Notes: generated from the sequence alone by a model not told the origin. A DNA stretch of 64,000 nucleotides from Cephalotus follicularis (GCA_001972305.1 BDDD01002024.1:248001-312000), one strand, 5' to 3'. Positions 33,490 to 46,479 are shown, numbered from the stretch's first letter. Numbers and translations: made by a program.

Positions 33490-34389
33490 GAATTTCTTTT
33501 TTCATTCTCTGGTCTTGCCTTTAAATTTTTCTTCTGTGTGTTGTGGTTGATCTCTGCATACTTGTACTTATTAATAATTCCCTTAGGAATTTTGTCTTCA
33601 TGGTGACCTCTGACTTCTCACACAAGTGGCACTTGAGTCCAAAAAAGCTTAAGTAACTTATCAGAAATATAAATAAAAAGGCTTTGCCTTCTCGGACTTT
33701 ATCTTCAATTGGTTCCTTGTGTGTTTGAGCTTTGAGTGTATATATGTGCTGATAATTCCTTAGGACTTTTAACTTAGCCCAAATCACTAACCCTCCGTGG
33801 ACGAGGTCACTCAAGTTTTGGCAGTCCTCGTAGGACCCCTTATTTCTAAAATGCTTAAGTAATTATAAGAAAATTTTTGCACTCACAGGTTGAGTTCTTG
33901 GTCTGCTCGGACAAGTTCCTATGGGTTTGCCGAGGAGAGTATCGTCTGACCTATTAGGTTATAGGACAGGTCGGCTGAGCTTTCAGTCCAATTAGAGACA
34001 CTTATATTAAAGTGCTCAGTCCGACGAGCTTGATCGTTGCGAGTTCCCATGGATTCGCCTTTCAAGTCACGACTTTAGGTCTGGTTGGACAAGTTCCCAT
34101 GGTGTTGTCGACCAGTGTTTGCTCCCTTAGGAGTCTTAGTGCTTCCTTGGAAGTCTTTAGGCGTGCTCATCGGAAGGAGTCTTTGGGCGTGCTCCTCGGA
34201 AGGAGTCCCCTTGGGGGCATGGTCCGAGATGCTTAGCTTAAGGCAGGGAGCTGATCGGTGGCTGTTCAGAGGTTTGAGGACATGAACATTGGACCTCCGG
34301 TCCCTTGCAAACTTGAAACTATAATGTTGAACACAAATCGTTGAACAAATCTTGAAAAAATTTCAAACTTCATTGAAAATATCTTACAA

Positions 34390-37300
34390 TTATTGATAAT
34401 ACTTCCTCAGATGCTCGGCATTCCAAACTCTGGCAATCTCGCTACCCCCAAAAGTTTCAAGTTTGAATGTTCCTGGGCGGAGGACCCTTTTGATCTTGTA
34501 TGGCCCTTCCCAGGCAGGGGCTAGTTTTCCTCTGGTACCAGTAGGATCTGCAACGGCTGAGTTGCGTAGGACTAGATCTCCTTGCCTTAGTGGTCTTGGG
34601 ATTACTCTTTTGTTGTAGTAACGGCTTACCATCTGCTGATAGGCTGTAACTCTGATTGCAGCCTTATCTCTGAGTTCTCCCACTAGGTCGAGGAGGCATC
34701 TAAGCCCTTCTTCATTGTTGTCCTCGGTAAAGTGCACAACTCTTGGTGATTGTACTCCCACCTCTACTAGTATCATGGCTTCGGCTCCGAAACATAGGCT
34801 GTATGGTGATTCACCAGTTGTGGTCCGAGGAGTGGTTCTGTATGCCCATAATACACTTGGTAATTCCTCGGTCCACCTTCCCTTGCTGTCTTCTAGGCGC
34901 TTTTTCAAGACCGAGATGATTTCTCTATTGATCACCTCGGCTTGACCATTACTTTGAGGGTAGGCTACTGAGGCAAGCCTATGCTCTATCCTCCATTCTC
35001 TGCAAAAGTCACAGAAAGCTTGGCAATCAAACTGTTTGCCATTGTCTAAGACGATTGTCCTCGGAACTCCAAATCTACAGATGAATGATTTCCATACGAA
35101 GCTCTCTGTGTTCTTCTCGGTAATTGTAGTCAGAGGTTCTGCTTCTACCCACTTAGTAAAGTAGTCAATAGCTACAATGAGGAACTTCCTTTGACCTGTT
35201 GCCATAGGTAATGGTCCGACGAAGTCCATTCCCCACTATGCAAAGGGCCACGGGGCCGTAATTGATGTCAGAGGTTGAGAAGGCCTTCTACTTATATTGG
35301 CGTTCCTCTGACACTTGTCACACTTCCTCACTAAGTTTATAGCATCTTGATGCATGGTCGGCCAATAGTAACCTTACCTTAAAAGCTTGTGAGACAAAGT
35401 CCTGCCCCCAGTGTGATTGCCACAGATTCCTTCATGAACCTCCCTTAGGGCGTAGTCGGCCTCCGAGGGGTTCAAGCACCTCATCCAAGGAAATGAGAAA
35501 GAACTTTTGTAGAGGATCCCATCTCGGAATTGGAATATGTTTTCTCTGTAAACTAGCTTCCTCACCTCCACGGGGTCATCGGGCAGAATCCCGTCCCTTA
35601 GCCAGTTAACAAAGGGAGTCATCCAATTCGGCTCCTGCGGAACATCTATGTCCATTATCTCTGCTTGAGAGATGGTCGGACGATCCAGGTAGTCAACTAG
35701 CACTGTTTGATTTTTCTCCAACTCCTCTGTCGTTGCTAGCTTTGACAATTGGTCTGCTCTGACGTTCTCTGCTCTGGGTACTTTCACAATTCTCAAAACT
35801 TTGAAGGCTGACTTCATGCCCTGAAAATGGGATAAGTATTTCATCATAAGGCCATCTCTGGCCTCATACTCCCCATTCGCCAAACCAACCACTAGCTGAG
35901 AATCACTCGATGCTTCAATCCTCTGCACCTCCAAGTGCTTTGCAATTGTCAGTCCAGCTATCAGAGCTTCCCACTCAGCTTCATTATTTGTAGCTTTGAA
36001 CTTGAACCTCAGAGCATACTCCAATGTCCAACCATCTAGACTTGTCAATACTAACCCTGCCCCACTGCCAGTGAGGCATGAGGATCCATCCACTGACAAC
36101 TTCCACATTCCCTTCTCGTTCTCGGAAGGGTTCTCCTCCATACACTCCGTAGGTGTATTATCTCCAACAAAGTCGGCTTGTACATGGGGATTTGATTGTA
36201 TCCCGAGTAAGCGTCCAGGAAGCTTAATATTCTATAACCCGAGGTTGCGTCTACCAGCTGGTCTATCTTTGGGAGAGGGAAGTGATCCTTTGGACAGGCT
36301 TTGTTGAGATCCGTGAAGTCTATGGACATCCTCCACTTGCCATTGGCTTTTTTGACCAACACCGGATTTGCTAGCCAGTCCGAGTAGTGCACTTCTCTTA
36401 TAAAACCTGCCTGCAACAGCTTGCTCACCTCCTCGGCTATCGCCTGCTGCCTCTCAGGGGCAAAGTTTCTCTTCTTTTGTCTGATCGGGGGCCTGGCTGG
36501 GTCCACGCTTAGTTTGTGAACCATTACATCTGGACTGATGCGAGGGACCTCCTCTGCCAACCATGCAAAAACATCTTTATTATCTCGGAGGAATGTTATT
36601 AACTCCCCCTTCTCCGCCTCTCCAAGTTGTGAGCCAACTTGGAGTACTCTCTCTGTGTTGCCCTCTTCTATGGGCACTTGGAGGACATCCTCAACAGGCT
36701 GTGAACGCTCTGGTTCTACGTCACCTCTGAGCTCCACGTTCGCTATGGGGAGAACCTTGCCCTTCCCCTTGTCCGAGATGGCAGTTTTGTAGCATCGCCT
36801 TGCCACCTCTTGGTCTCCTCTGACCTCCCCCACGCCAAACCTTGTGGTAAACTTTATTAATAAGTGTCTCGTAGACACTATGGCCTCCAACAAGTTCAGA
36901 CCTGGTCGCCCCACTATAGCATTGTACGGGCTTGGGGTATCCACCACCAGGAACGTCATCTCTACCTGAGTCTGACGTGGGGCTGTGCCTGCAACCACGG
37001 ACAGGTTGATAGATCCCAGAGGATGGATTGTCTCACCTGTGAAACTGACCAGTGGGGTTTTTACGGGCTTTAGTTGGTCTGTCGGTATCCTCAGCTGATC
37101 AAATGCGTGTTTGTACAGGATATCGGCCGAGCTGCCACTATCTATGAGGATCCTCTTCATGGTAAAGAGTTCCACCAGAAGAGTCACCACCACTGGATCA
37201 TCGTGAGGAAGACGTACTCCCTCATAGTCCGCCTTCGAGAAGGCTATCACCTCCTCGTCTCCTCCAGTTCTGAGCCTTTTGCTGTGAGGGACTTGCTGCA

Positions 37301-39119
37301 CAGCGAGGGACTGTCTCCCATGGGCCTTTCTTGTATTTGCGTGGTCACCCCTAGACGCGACCCCCCCAGAGATGGTGTGGATAACACCTCTGGGTTGCTG
37401 TTGTTGTTGCTCCTCTGGCTGCCGAGGGGCCTCTTCTCTTCTCTGCTCCCTCCTTCCCTGAGGGGCATCTCTGTCAACATACTTGCGCAGGTGTCCCTTT
37501 CTAATCAGGTCCTCAATCTGATTTTTCAGCTGCCTGCACTCCTCTGTATCGTGTCCGTGGTCACGATGATACCGGCAGTATTTCTCCACATTCCTGTTCT
37601 CTGCCGGGGTCCTCAGCTTCTCAGGCCACTGGAAAGGGACTTTGTCTTGCTCCACAGCAAGTATCCTGGTTCGCGTGTCCAGGAGGAGGGTAAAAGTGTT
37701 GTAAGATGGTATGGGTGCCCCACCCCTGGATGTGCCCTCTCGTCTGGAGAGCTTATGTCTGAGGTCTTCCTTGGACAAGTCTGACCTCTCCTTCCTCTTC
37801 TCTCTTCTCTCGGGAGCATTTCGTGAATGCTCCCTCCTCTCCTCCTGATGGCCAGACCAGGGTGTCTTTTGTTTCCTGACTACCATCTCTTCCTCGGCGT
37901 TGACATACCTCTCCGCCCTTTTCAGCAGGTCTGTCATGTCCTTGGCCGGTTTCTTCAGTAGAGAGAAGGTGAACGACGAGTTGCTCCTCAGCCCATTGTT
38001 CAAAGCTGCCAGAGGAAAGGACGGATCCAAGTCTTTCACCGTGAGTGATTCCTTGTTGAACCTGGTGAGGTAATCTCTTAGTGACTCATCTTTACCCTGC
38101 ACCACGTTGATGAGGTGGGTAGAGTTTCTCCTCTGCGTGGTGCTATTGAGAAACTTGGTCACGAACAGTTCCGTAAACTGATCGAAGCTCTTCACTGAAT
38201 TCCTCGCCAAGGTAAAATACCATGACTGGGCAGCTCCAATCAAGGTCACTGGGAATCCTCGGCAAAGCATGGCGTTCGAGGCCTGATACATCCACATAGA
38301 CTGAATATAGGTGCGCACATGCTGGATGGGGTCCGTGGACCCATCGTACTTATCAAGACTTGGGTTTCGGAACCCGCTAGGGACTTTCTCGTCCATGATC
38401 TCGGCCGTGAAGGGGTGGGCGTTGATATTTCGCACCTCGGATATGTGCCCCCTGTGCTATTCCACTCCTCGGAACCTCCTTTCCAAGTCTGCGAGCCTTC
38501 TATCCACTTCTTGCTCCACCTCTTCTATGTTCCTAACTCTGCTAGAAACATGTGACCTTCCAGCCACTGAGGCTGGGGGATTGACCCTGCTTCCTCGGGC
38601 CGTGCCAGCTCTGTGCGGAGCGTTGGAGCGCACTTGTGCCTCCTCTGCTCCTCTGGCCTCCTGCCGAGGATCCACGTCCATGGACTGGTGCTGAGGATGC
38701 ACCCTCCTGGGATCGTTGGGGTGATCCCTAGCGGTCGAGGACTCAGCTCTCTGAGACGCATTGATCTCAGGCCTCCTTCCCAGGGGATTGTTGTCCCCTG
38801 ACCGCCTAAGGGGAAGTTCATCTCCCCTCGACGGGTTTCGCCTGGCACCCCGTGGGTGCCGTACCTCCTCCTCTGGTCTTTGGGGAGCAGAAACTCCTCG
38901 GACCACTTGATGAGTGGGCCCGGCTTGTTATTGGTTGGCTAAAGTTGTGACTAACAAATCAGTGATACGCTCCAATCCCTGGAGGAATTGGTTGAGCTTC
39001 TCCCCTGTGATGGGAGCTTGTTCTGGGGGCGCCACCTGGGCAACCTCTGGAGGAGGAGCTGTGACCTCCGGTTGTTGGCTACCAGTGGCTCCAACCAGGT
39101 TGTTCTTCCTCGGAGGCAT
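34390..39119 (-). pseudogene. Tat gag-pol polyprotein of element 3, internally deleted
   Basis: Starts at the ATG 39119 (MPPRKNN). An in-frame TAA at about 38925 sits at the same residue as the TAG of element 2; a TAG interrupts near 38457. Gag, the zinc knuckle (all Cys/His kept, near 37570), protease (DSGSS near 37140) and the first half of RT are open from 38435. RT then breaks after the QIPMYK motif: the next bases belong to the end of the RNase H linker, joined through GCC at about 36175-36177. The YIDD box is gone. Archaeal-type RNase H (36141-35374) and integrase (35229-34390, ending AEHLRKYYQ) follow, each preceded by a C-to-T nonsense change near 35376 and 35240. Confidence 0.93.
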
Positions 39120-39164
39120 GGTTGTTACTGACTTTTTGCTGCGCTTCCCACAGACGGTGCCAAC

Positions 39165-40112
39165 TGTTGATACAGAAATCCTTCTCTCAACAGTATCCTA
39201 CGTGGAGTACTTTAATTTGTTAAGAGAAACGCTCGCAATGAATGCCTGGAGGAAGACTTCGATCTCTGACCCCTGCACAAGGTAACAAAATGGTGGAAAG
39301 TCCAGGAGGTTGTTCTCCCGGGGACACTCCGACGCTCAAGTTAGACAAGGTACAGAGGAAATAAGGTTCTTTGCAATGTAAAAATGGCTGACATTTGTTC
39401 AGTCTATTGAACTTGTATTTATCGTGTTGTCTTGTAACGGTTTGAGCGTGAAAATAGGAGGTTTTAGCTGTCCCCTAGGGAAATGCCGAGGATCTCGGCC
39501 ATTCCCCTTGATCTCCGCCAAAAATGTCGCTGTTTCCTTTGTTAGTAGTTTGGTACATCACTACTTCTTTATTTAGATAAGGACGAATCCCAGAAAATCA
39601 GGTTGAGACAACTCCCTTATCCTGTTAGCAAAGTGATACTCCTCTGTCGCTGGACTGTTGAGGACATGAATTACTACACTGCTTCCGAGCTCATGGGCCT
39701 TCTGGTGCTTCCTCAGTGGTGTACATTTAGGATGCCAGGTCCTCTATCATTCATCCGAGGACGTGGCCTTTTTGGATAAAGCCAGGGAGAAAATCCTCAG
39801 TTTCTGTGTAGTGGAGGGAATGTCTCATGTCCCATGTCTGATAGATACTGTGGGCAGAGGAAGTCCTCGGCCCTGACATTCTGGATGAGGTCCTCTGACC
39901 CGAAGCCCAAGTAAGCTCCTCGGCCCGGATGTCTTAATATGTTCTCTTCAAAAAATAGTGATCTTCGGCTCCGGGTCCGAGGAGGATGTCCTCTGCCATG
40001 TATGTGTTCCTCGGCACGGCCTTTTAACAAGCTTCTAATCCCCTCTGGACAACTGGCCACGTCTGCAGTGGACACGTATCCCTCTTAATATAAACATATT
40101 TTTCCTCTATAA
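39165..40112 (-). repeat. 5' LTR of Tat element 3
   Basis: 948 bp, adjoining the PBS. Its outer end reads ...CTATAA on the plus strand where the partner reads ...CCATCA, so the terminal CA/TG has mutated. The GGTAC duplication follows directly. Confidence 0.93.
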
Positions 40113-40117
40113 GGTAC

Positions 40118-40410
40118 TATCGAGTTTACATGTGAGTTTTCGTATGCCAATTTAATACGGGTTCCTTTTTCTTATTGTTGAGTCTGATTCTTTGTCTGTT
40201 ATTAAGTTAATTCAAGTCGATACTACCATTTACTCTTTGGAAGGTCTCCTGATAGATTGTCGTAGTCTCCCAAGTCAACTTCAAAAGTACAGTCTCAGGC
40301 ATACTCTGCGTGAAAGCAATTATCGTGCTGATTTTCTGGCTAATATGAGCCATGAACTTAACATTTCTGACAGAATTTGGATACTCCTCTGCCCTATATT
40401 TGCCCCATGA
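40118..40410 (+). pseudogene. RNase H-domain (RVT_3-like) fragment, right part
   Basis: Continues the reading frame of 29311-29404. Motifs LIVESDSLSVIKLI and RESNYRADFLANMSHE are the middle and end of the RNase H fold, with the conserved Asp of the ESDS box and the AD-LA ending. One stop near 40154 and loss of the Glu-containing helix show it is dead. It probably comes from an old LINE or a retroposed RNase H-like gene. Confidence 0.75.
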
Positions 40411-40735
40411 TTGAAGCTGATATAGTTGGGGTCTCCTTAGTGAGACATTAGTTGTGCTTTGCATGTTTCAGTTGTTAAAAAAAAAAAACGAATTAGGGTA
40501 GTGAAAATTAGAATCTTCCTAGCAAACTATCTGAAAATTGATATCATCCTAGATGATTTATCTCAATGAATAAATAATTTCCAAGATAATTAAATTCGTA
40601 TAATCAAGCCGAATACTACGCATACTAGTATATAAATAATGCTGCAAAAAGTGATGACAGAAGATACTCAGAACTTCCTAATTGCATAGCAATAGCATCA
40701 AGTTGCAGTACTAGCATGATTGAAACTTTGGAGTA

Positions 40736-43339
40736 CTATTCAGTATTCACCACTCGTACACGGTCCAAGCAGGATTTGCCATCAAGTTGGCCGCTTTGTT
40801 GAAGTTCCACGTATTCCCTGTACTTCATGCCAAGGTATGCTGGTGGATGATTTTTAATGTTTACTAGCTCTGGTGCTGGGCTAACAATTGTATCAAGTGA
40901 CGGTCCATGTCCAATTGCCAAGGATATCCTTGTAGCATTGTTGTTAACCACCGCTCGATGTAAAACACTCTTGTACTTCCCATTACTCAGAATCTGGGTC
41001 AATATGACAAGCAAAAATAAAAAAATTTGAGAAACTGTGAGGCTGTAATTGCAGACACAACACAAACACAAGCAAACCAAGCGAACCAATGATGTTTTGA
41101 CACATCATTTACTCCTCAAAATCCTTGCTTTAATAACATTAATCTTAGACTAAGGCTCCGTTTGTTTGGATTTTCCTGTGTTTGGTAACATTTAGAAAAT
41201 AAGTCAACGGAAAATATTTTCCAGTTAACGGAAAATCTTAATATAAATATAGGAAAATGTTTTCCTTAAAAAAAAAGTGACCCTTCTTTCTCTCTCTTTG
41301 TTTCTCTCTCTCACTCTCCATCTTCCTCTTTCTCTCTCTCTTTCTCTCTCTCCTCTCTCTCTCCCTCTTATCTCTCTCTCCCCCTCTCTATCTCTATTTC
41401 TCTAGCTCTCTCTCCCCCCCTCTATCTCTCTCATGACTACATTTGGACTCTATATGTATTTAGATATAATACTTTTAATTTTATGAAATATATTTGCTAT
41501 ATCTTTTAATATACGAATGTTAATGGAGAAAAAATTATTTTTTGGGTATACGAATGATTAAGGAAAATATTTTCCATATTGTGTTCCAAACAATGGAAAA
41601 TATTTTTTGGATTATATACCAAACACTGAAAAATAAAATATTTTTCAAGGAAATATTTTCCAGTGAAAATATTTTCCTAAAAAAAATATTTTCCTCCAAA
41701 CAAACGGAGCCTAAATGGTGATTGGCAATAAAAGAGTTAAAACCAATAAACAAAAAATCCATTGATAACAAAAAGAGACAGAATATGACAATTGGATTGC
41801 ATGACTTAAAACTAGGAGTGTACCTCAAGGTGATCACCAGTATTGACCAGAAATGAGTTGGGAATGGCATTCACTTTAATCCATTTCCCTTTATGTTGAA
41901 TTTGAAGACCATCGATCCCATTCTGTGAGAGGACGGTCAAGAGGCCATGATCAGAATGAGGAGGCATGCCCATTGCATGGTCAGGTTGTGGACATGGAGG
42001 ATAGAGGTTAGCAGCAAGGATTTGAAATCCTGTCTCTAAGTTCATGGCCTTATTTATGTAGCAAGCTTCCAATCCCAAGCTCTCCGATATTCCCTCAAGT
42101 AATTCACTTGCTACTTCTCGGGTTTTTTTGCAATACTCCAATGATATTTTACTGCAGCAACAAGAACCATAATTGAAAGAAAATTTATACAAGAAAGACA
42201 AAAAATTTATATCAGTCTACAACAAAAAAAAAAACTCCCATAAGAAACACAAAAAATGTATACAAGAAAAAAATTATTTTGATGAAAAAAACGATTATCA
42301 AGAAACATATTCATTGTGGTTTCAAAACAATGTATTTTCAGATCCAATTGAGAGCAGCTCACTGCAGTACGGGAAATTACAATTTTCCGTGTATGGGAAA
42401 TTGTTTTCTTTAAAATTACTTGAGTGGATCCAAATTATGTATTTTCATTTAGAAGTGGTTTCTGTTTTTTTCTTTTCTTTTTCTTTAAATTCGATTTAAA
42501 CAACTTGTTTAATAAATCCAACCGTTATTCCGATAATCTATTTATATAAATCATATATGTCAAGTTTTAAATGAATTGAATATCTATAACTAATTTTAAT
42601 AACGATTTCAACCGTTATAATTATAATTGACAATTTCAACCGTTTCAAACAAGTTGTTTAAACCCTAATTCAAGGGAAACGAAAACTGCTCTTGGCACTA
42701 TCAGTAGCTTTTCTTTCAGTGAAATTTATAAGTAGAAAGAGGTGCACACCTGAACTCAGCAGGCTTGTTGGGTGAGTGAAACTCAGGATGGATAAAAACC
42801 TTGAGAAAATCTCTCCAAAAAAAAACTTGTTCCACTGAAGTATTGAAGCTGGTGCCGCACCTGATTGGATCCAACACATGCTTCCCTTCAAATTCCTGTT
42901 TCTCCTCCTCCGTTAGATCGAAAAACGACTTACAAACTTCCAACATCGCCTTCATCATGCTCTCTTGCAACCCATGATTGATCACCTAATTACACCAAAA
43001 GCAATAAGAAAGTGTACAATTTCAAACTATAAGATTCATGTGCTATAATGGATATATTATGTGCACCATGAAGAAGCCCCAGTCCTGACAGGCTTTGCCA
43101 AGGTCGTGGATGATTTTGGACCGTTGATGAGGAGTACCGGAGACGAGGAGGGAGAAATCAATGATGGGGATTGAGCACTCTTCTGGGTCTGAAGTTGCAT
43201 GATCAGTGGCAGTTGTTGTGTAGGTGTAAGCGGAGGGGATAGAGGTGAGGCCTGGATATTCAGCCAGTCCTTTTACGTATCTCATTTTGGTGGGTGAGTG
43301 AGTTGCTAGTGAGGGAACCAGTGAAGCTGTTGCAGCCAT
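40736..43339 (-). CDS. 2-oxoglutarate/Fe(II)-dependent dioxygenase, four exons
   Basis: Cytosolic oxygenase that uses 2-oxoglutarate and O2 to oxidise a small molecule; the substrate cannot be told. Exons: 43339-43067, 42985-42750, 42151-41824, 40993-40736, all with GT-AG introns, giving roughly 360 residues. The N-terminal DIOX_N domain has IPIIDFSLL and WGFFMVINHG, the latter formed across intron 1. The Fe-binding triad is visible: HSD in exon 3 (PPHSDHGLLTVL) and the distal His in exon 4 (SVLHRAV). The 2OG-binding R-x-S follows (RISLA). NLYPPCPQPD is the usual core motif. No lesions seen, so it is likely functional. It most resembles the DMR6-like/DOXC group by general pattern; subgroup uncertain. 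The last intron holds a MITE. Confidence 0.93.
41154..41711. mobile_element. Tourist-like (PIF/Harbinger) MITE in the last 2OGD intron
   Basis: 558 bp with terminal inverted repeats GGCTCCGTTTGTTTGGA at both ends (one-base differences further in) and a TAA duplication (41151-41153, 41712-41714). The inside repeats GGAAAATATTTTCC and its relatives, which can fold, and contains a CT-rich microsatellite. No ORF of note. Confidence 0.85.
41284..41434. repeat. CT-rich microsatellite inside the MITE
   Basis: About 150 bases of imperfect (TCTC)n and (CT)n with short interruptions. Confidence 0.9.
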
Positions 43340-43343
43340 TGAG

Positions 43344-43366
43344 ATAGAGAGAGAGAGAGAGAGAGA
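43344..43366. repeat. GA microsatellite in the 2OGD leader
   Basis: A (GA)n run directly before the start codon of the dioxygenase (CT-rich on the coding strand), a common feature of plant 5' leaders. Confidence 0.8.
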
Positions 43367-43734
43367 TGAATGGACACACTGAGGGATTGACCGGAGAGTT
43401 CAATAATGAAAGGAGCAACTAAGTTGTCTGTCTGCATTACGAGAGATGTCGTTGTTACTTGGCAACTTGCAACCAATAAGCATTACCCACGATTCGTAAT
43501 AGACACCCCTACAATTTCTTGTTTGCATTGCGCACTAAATTAGTAATTAAATTCTGAGTTTATTACATTTTAGTTTTTAGGTTTGACTTTAACTACACCA
43601 TAATACACTAGTTTTTAATAATAAAAAATAGTCCTAACTAATTCATTTTACTTTATTCGGATTGGTCAGGGAGCTTGGTGATCAGAGATTTCAATAGCGG
43701 TTTTGGAGAGGATCTACTTTATAGTTAATGCTTT

Positions 43735-43922
43735 TGATTGTCTTCTTAATTCAAGTTTGAGTTGACAGTAATTAGTATTAGATTCCTGTGTTCACTACTT
43801 CAATTGTATTTTGATCAGACAATTATTGATTTAATTTGATCAGCATGTATTTGAATGGTATTTTTAGCATAGATGCTAGTACATAATTTTATTAAGTTCT
43901 GCGTATTTATGATTGTTTAAAA
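43735..43922. repeat. Dispersed non-coding repeat, copy B
   Basis: Matches 8338-8551 in the same orientation. A gap of about 10 bases near 43900 is the main difference. Copy B lies upstream of the dioxygenase gene. Confidence 0.8.
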
Positions 43923-45381
43923 TGTCTTCGATTCTATCATCTTTTGGATTGTACTGATTATAAGCATGTCAGTTAAGAGTAAGAGAGAAGGACAGTGGGT
44001 AGTCCTCAAGTCATGCAGGCTCGAGATACGACATTCTTCTTGGGCTACGAGAGACGTGAGTTACGCTTTTAACTCATCGACTTACATGACAGTTACGGCA
44101 TCCTCAAGGGCTTGCTGAGATCGAGATTCGACCCCGTTATGTTTAGTATTGTGTAAACCTATGCGAGAACACCTCTGAGCGTCGGAGTGGTCTCCGCACT
44201 CTCTGTTTCGAGAGTGATTAGTGCTCTGTTGAGTAATCCTATTTACAATTGCTTTCCATTGTGTCATTAGCTTCTTTCAGGTGAATAGGTTCTCATCAAT
44301 GATATTTTCGATTTGCACAAACGATGTCAATTTGTTTATGCCAAAATTCGGAGGAGTTGAGCAACGGTTGATTCGAAGACTTGTACCAAAGATAAAGATC
44401 AGAAAATAGTGGCCACAGTGATCTCTGAGAGACTTTTTGATACCTTAGTCAAATTATAAAAATTGAGATGTTTCATAAAATAATAGCAGATAATTTAAAT
44501 ATAAGTTTGTTGTTCGTACATGAGGCGTGTCTCATGATAGGTAGCCGTATTCGACGAGATCTAGGATACCTCATATTGTTATTGAAGTATTATAATTAGA
44601 ATTCATACCAACATACTTGATTGTAATCCATTTAAGAATCCGATTTTAACGAGTATGAATCACTTTGTGAGACTACCCTTTAATTGAGTGTCACTTATCA
44701 CTATCTTCCTTTGTGATAGAATTTTGCCTCGTGAAGTACTCAGACAAACATTTAGCCAGTTTGGTAGTAAACGAATAGTTATGCCAATATAAAAGTGTAT
44801 CCATAAACAATTTAATGGAGAAATTTGAAAGCATCTCACTTTGTTGCATTATGTAGTTCTCTTCAAGACTCATATATTCCAAAGGATAATATCTAAATCA
44901 ATATGGATTGACCGAATTATCCATCACACTAGGGAAGCCAAGGTAACCAGATCACAAGATGCACAAATCTTTATTTAATTGAATGAGAAAAATGTCCTTC
45001 AATAGATTACACTAGAAATTTTCTAGTTTAAGCAGCATGCATGACAGGATTTTGGTTTTGGAATTGAAAACTATAGTTCCTTGTCATGAAACCTTTTTCT
45101 TGGTTTTGGAATTAGACATACAGTACCTTGTGAGAATATACAAGTAGAAACTCACCAACAAATCAACAAGTCCATGGTTTGCATTAGAAAATGTAATGAA
45201 ACACAAATATTCGACAGAGCAGAATCCTGTTTTGGATCATCTCATTTACTGTGTTATCACCTCACAATATTGCGATTTGATGTATCATACTGACTTAAAG
45301 CATCTCACCTTGTTGAGAGTCCTCAAGACATCTTAGATTGCAAATGTCTCCTAAAGTATAGAAGGAAAAATGGCCAAAGCT
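43923..45381. other. Intergenic DNA with a possible old LTR fragment
   Basis: No gene is supported. Around 44150-44290 the words GAGCGTCGGAGTGGTCTCCG and a TGTCATTAGC-like end recall the 3' part of a retroelement LTR, but no opposite end, PBS or duplication was found. 44300-45381 is AT-rich and featureless. Confidence 0.4.
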
Positions 45382-46479
45382 TCACATACCAAGACTCAAG
45401 TTCTGTTTCCTGATAAATCTTGGTAAAAAGAACAAACCATTGCAAGAATATGACCTCTTTAAGGAACTTAGCCCATTTTGGAAAGAATCCTCAATAGAAC
45501 GACTTGCCATTAATCTTTGCAAGCTCTGATGATTGCCAACTCTCTTTGGAATGGTCACCAATTGTGTATTAGAATCCCCATTAGAGTCCACGTTAGCCAG
45601 AGCCTGACTGATCTCTAAAGCTGATAAACAATCCAAGGAAACCGATCTTCTTATTGCTTGTATTGAATCCTCAGATCTTTCCCTTCCATTTTCAACAGCT
45701 GATTCACCTTCTTCTTGGGCTCCAATCCTCAATTCATACACTTCACTATCCATTTCTCTCTCAGATTCTTCATTTGCTTCTATGGTACTCAATTGGGTCT
45801 CTTCATTGCCACCAGAATTCATGGTGTTACTCTCCGATGATGATGCCATAGTTGCGGTTTGGACTATAGGAGCTCGACATAGGGGACAAGTGGTGTGTGA
45901 TTTAAGCCAAGTATCAATACAAGGGACATGAAAGGCATGACTACACTTTGGTAACAACCTAAGAGCCTCATCTTCTTGAAACTCATTCAAGCAAACAGAA
46001 CAATCTGTTCCATCAACAAGACCATCACCTCTCTTATATTTACACATAGTGATCGAGTTGATAATCGATGGATGCAAACCAATGGTGTTAATGTACCAGA
46101 TGTGATGTTCAACCACGGGGTGATGATGTTCATCAAGAAACTCATCATGGGTCTCATTTGTTTGTGGCCGTTGCTGTGGATGAGATCTCCTTCTCGGCCA
46201 CAAACAGAATCTGTAATAGATAACGCAACAACAAACAAGAAGGAAAGCTATAGCAAGCAATACAAGAGTGATGATCAAGGACTTTTTAGGTTTGGTAGGA
46301 TGATGAGAGATGGGAGAGCTTTGTGGAGAAAGTAGAGGCCAGAGGCAGATTTTTGGGCACTCAATAAGGCATGATGAATCACAATAGCCTGAACCATTTG
46401 ATGCATCACAATACACAGAACATACTGAATCTAACATCTTTCTATGTGGCAAGACCATTTTTGTGAAGACAATGAACAC
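45382..46479 (-). CDS. ATL-type RING-H2 E3 ubiquitin ligase
   Basis: An intronless, intact 365-codon ORF. ATL proteins are membrane-anchored E3 ligases that recruit ubiquitin-conjugating enzymes. The N-terminal region has a Cys-rich stretch ([18 protein letters not shown]) and a single membrane segment (about residues 67-89, [23 protein letters not shown]). The GLD-type motif before the RING is altered to GLHPSIINS. The RING-H2 finger, about residues 160-201, has all eight ligands (CSVC, CSHAFH, CIDTW, CPLC) and the Trp that contacts the E2. The tail is Ser/Glu-rich with no known domain. The start may also be Met8 or Met15; Met15 would leave the Cys-rich region. Intron-less structure is typical of the family. 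The closest named subgroup is not certain. Confidence 0.93.
   Translation of the reverse strand: MFIVFTKMVLPHRKMLDSVCSVYCDASNGSGYCDSSCLIECPKICLWPLLSPQSSPISHHPTKPKKSLIITLVLLAIAFLLVCCCVIYYRFCLWPRRRSHPQQRPQTNETHDEFLDEHHHPVVEHHIWYINTIGLHPSIINSITMCKYKRGDGLVDGTDCSVCLNEFQEDEALRLLPKCSHAFHVPCIDTWLKSHTTCPLCRAPIVQTATMASSSESNTMNSGGNEETQLSTIEANEESEREMDSEVYELRIGAQEEGESAVENGRERSEDSIQAIRRSVSLDCLSALEISQALANVDSNGDSNTQLVTIPKRVGNHQSLQRLMASRSIEDSFQNGLSSLKRSYSCNGLFFLPRFIRKQNLSLGM

Larger units (their letters stand above)
29405..40112 (-). mobile_element. Tat-type Ty3/gypsy element 3, full-length structure, RT deleted
   Basis: A 10,708-bp element on the minus strand with both LTRs (29405-30352, 39165-40112; 948 bp each) and a GGTAC duplication (29400-29404, 40113-40117). 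The PBS is 39162-39146. Gag-pol runs 39119-34390 and the antisense gene lies on the plus strand at 30993-33429. A deletion of about 919 bp (compared with element 2) removes the second half of RT and the first RNase H, so this copy cannot reverse-transcribe itself. Confidence 0.95.

Noticed and set aside
44150..44290. Solo LTR
   Set aside because: Only a few LTR-like words were found; no terminal dinucleotides or target duplication could be paired.
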